Source: K189A clade bacterium (lineage in GTDB: Bacteria; Pseudomonadota; Gammaproteobacteria; Pseudomonadales; Azotimanducaceae). From it: a DNA stretch of 64,000 bases. The DNA is taken from positions 1 through 64,000 of the forward strand of contig CACOYI010000001.1 in the NCBI GenBank assembly GCA_902631405.1, in the 5' to 3' direction. Position numbers and translations under genes: made by a program. The first letter of the stretch is position 1; every line of letters starts with the position of its first letter. The notes below the pieces were generated by a model. It had not been told where the DNA came from. It ran no database searches and saw nothing but the letters and a program-made list of their open reading frames with translations. This document shows, in pieces, positions 63,123 to 64,000 of this stretch.

Positions 63123-64000
63123 ATGACTGAACTTGTCGACACCAAAGAGGGGTTTTGGAAAACACGCTATACAGTGGTGCTGATGTGTTTTGCTGCGACG
63201 TTCGTTTGTTATATAGATCGAGTCAATATCTCTGTTGCGATAATCCCGATGGCAGAAGAATTAAATTGGGACCTTGAGACTCAAGGAGCGATTCTTTCAT
63301 CTTTTTATGTTGGTTACTTGCTAATGCAGGTTGGCGGTGGCTTTCTTGCAGATAAGTTTGGTGGAAAGATGGTTTTAGGGCTGGGTGTCCTGATCTGGTC
63401 TTTTTTCACCATTATTACTCCCTGGGCGGCCTTCTCAGGTCTAATCGGTCTCTTTTTTGCACGAATCGGAATGGGGCTAGGGGAAGCGGTAACCTTTCCC
63501 TCGGTGTATAGCCTGATAACAAGGTGGTTTCCGGTCAATGAAAAGTCAAAAGCTGTCGCTCTCAACGCGAGTGGAATACCGATCGGGACGGTCTTTGCGC
63601 TTATTGTAACGCCTATAATCGTCGCAGAGTTGGGTTGGGAATGGGCCTTCTATCTCTTCGGTTTGGTCGGTGTGTTCTGGTATGCGGCTTGGCATTATCT
63701 GGTTACTAATTTACCTCAGGATCATCCAAGAATCTCAAGCTCGGAGTTGGCGCACATAGAAAGCAATGCGCCGGCAGAGGGCATCGGGGAGAGTCCGCCA
63801 ATAATGTTTTTCTTACGGAGTCGTGCTGTTTGGGCAATTATCGTTGCCCACTTTTGCAATAACTGGACCCTTTACGTGATTCTCTCTTGGTTGCCAAAGT
63901 ATGTAAACGATGGCCTTGGTGTGCCATTTGCAGCGATCGGCATAATTGCGATGCTTCCGCACGTAACATCGTTTTTGTGTCTTAACATCATGGGAACAGT
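63123..64000 (+). CDS. MFS transporter, anion:cation symporter (ACS) type, 3'-truncated by the window
   Basis: Open frame from ATG 63123 to the right edge, 292 complete codons. Typical MFS features: YIDRVNISVAI in TM1, GGFLADKFGGKMVLG for the motif A loop, ARIGMGLGEAVTFPSVYSLI in TM4-5 and NEKSKAVALNASGIPIG afterwards, as in SLC17/ACS transporters. The remainder of the gene is outside the window. Confidence 0.85.
   Translation, partial: MTELVDTKEGFWKTRYTVVLMCFAATFVCYIDRVNISVAIIPMAEELNWDLETQGAILSSFYVGYLLMQVGGGFLADKFGGKMVLGLGVLIWSFFTIITPWAAFSGLIGLFFARIGMGLGEAVTFPSVYSLITRWFPVNEKSKAVALNASGIPIGTVFALIVTPIIVAELGWEWAFYLFGLVGVFWYAAWHYLVTNLPQDHPRISSSELAHIESNAPAEGIGESPPIMFFLRSRAVWAIIVAHFCNNWTLYVILSWLPKYVNDGLGVPFAAIGIIAMLPHVTSFLCLNIMGT

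Noticed and set aside
1..64000. tRNA, rRNA, CRISPR arrays, transposases, phage or toxin-antitoxin genes
   Set aside because: None could be supported; almost all space is taken by metabolic and transport genes and the gaps are short.

Overview
The window reads as a compact chromosomal stretch of a free-living, aerobic, probably marine gammaproteobacterium. This is inferred from the gene mix: a TonB-dependent receptor, many acyl-CoA enzymes, glutathione S-transferases, nitronate monooxygenase, NIPSNAP, DUF3604, phytanoyl-CoA dioxygenase, penicillin-acylase-like lipoprotein and cryptochrome/photolyase families. Intergenic gaps are short, strand switches are frequent, and six of thirteen convergent gene pairs overlap by exactly four bases at their stop codons. 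I saw no rRNA, tRNA, CRISPR array, insertion sequence or phage gene.

Layout. 1-10 kb: a DsrE-like gene fragment, an extradiol-type VOC protein, a GST, a long Baeyer-Villiger monooxygenase, a methyltransferase, a D-aminoacylase-type amidohydrolase, a YeiH-like membrane protein and a family 2 glycoside hydrolase. 10-14.4 kb: a minus-strand operon with two DUF6644-like membrane proteins, a 42-residue membrane protein, a sodium:solute symporter, a 66-residue membrane protein and a shikimate-kinase-like gene that appears to lack a normal start codon; an internally deleted, frameshifted acyl-CoA thioesterase pseudogene lies upstream. 14.4-20.4 kb: an SDR and a class III CoA-transferase, then a ferric-iron ABC transporter split over both strands (fbpA and fbpC minus, fbpB plus) with a Fur-box-like site. 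20.4-23 kb: a repair cluster (DUF2256, nei, photolyase). 23-36 kb: quinone oxidoreductase, penicillin-acylase-like lipoprotein, two tandem-domain DsbA/HCCA-isomerase proteins around a YghU-type GST, nitronate monooxygenase and thiolase, then NIPSNAP, a secreted protein of unknown function and a CoA-transferase pair, one member of which has lost the nucleophilic Asp. 36-48.5 kb: a TonB-dependent receptor with a structured leader, several esterases, an enoyl-CoA hydratase, another GST, an HpaI-type aldolase, a YugP peptidase, exonuclease III and a carotenoid oxygenase. 48.5-64 kb: modBC without modA, an exported methyltransferase-fold protein, an aminotransferase, a GST, two enoyl-CoA hydratases, a class II aldolase, an Nramp transporter, a PhyH dioxygenase, the MadLM malonate transporter, an ABM monooxygenase, an esterase, a DUF3604 lipoprotein and the start of an MFS transporter.

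Together the genes suggest scavenging of diverse carboxylic, aromatic or terpenoid-like carbon: outer-membrane uptake, oxygenases (Baeyer-Villiger, extradiol-type, carotenoid, PhyH), glutathione-dependent isomerases and transferases, CoA activation by CoA-transferases, and beta-oxidation or aldol cleavage. The most unusual items are the shikimate-kinase start, the Asp-lacking CoA-transferase partner, the tandem HCCA-isomerase fusions, the leader shared by the TonB receptor and monooxygenase genes, and the nested convergent stop codons.
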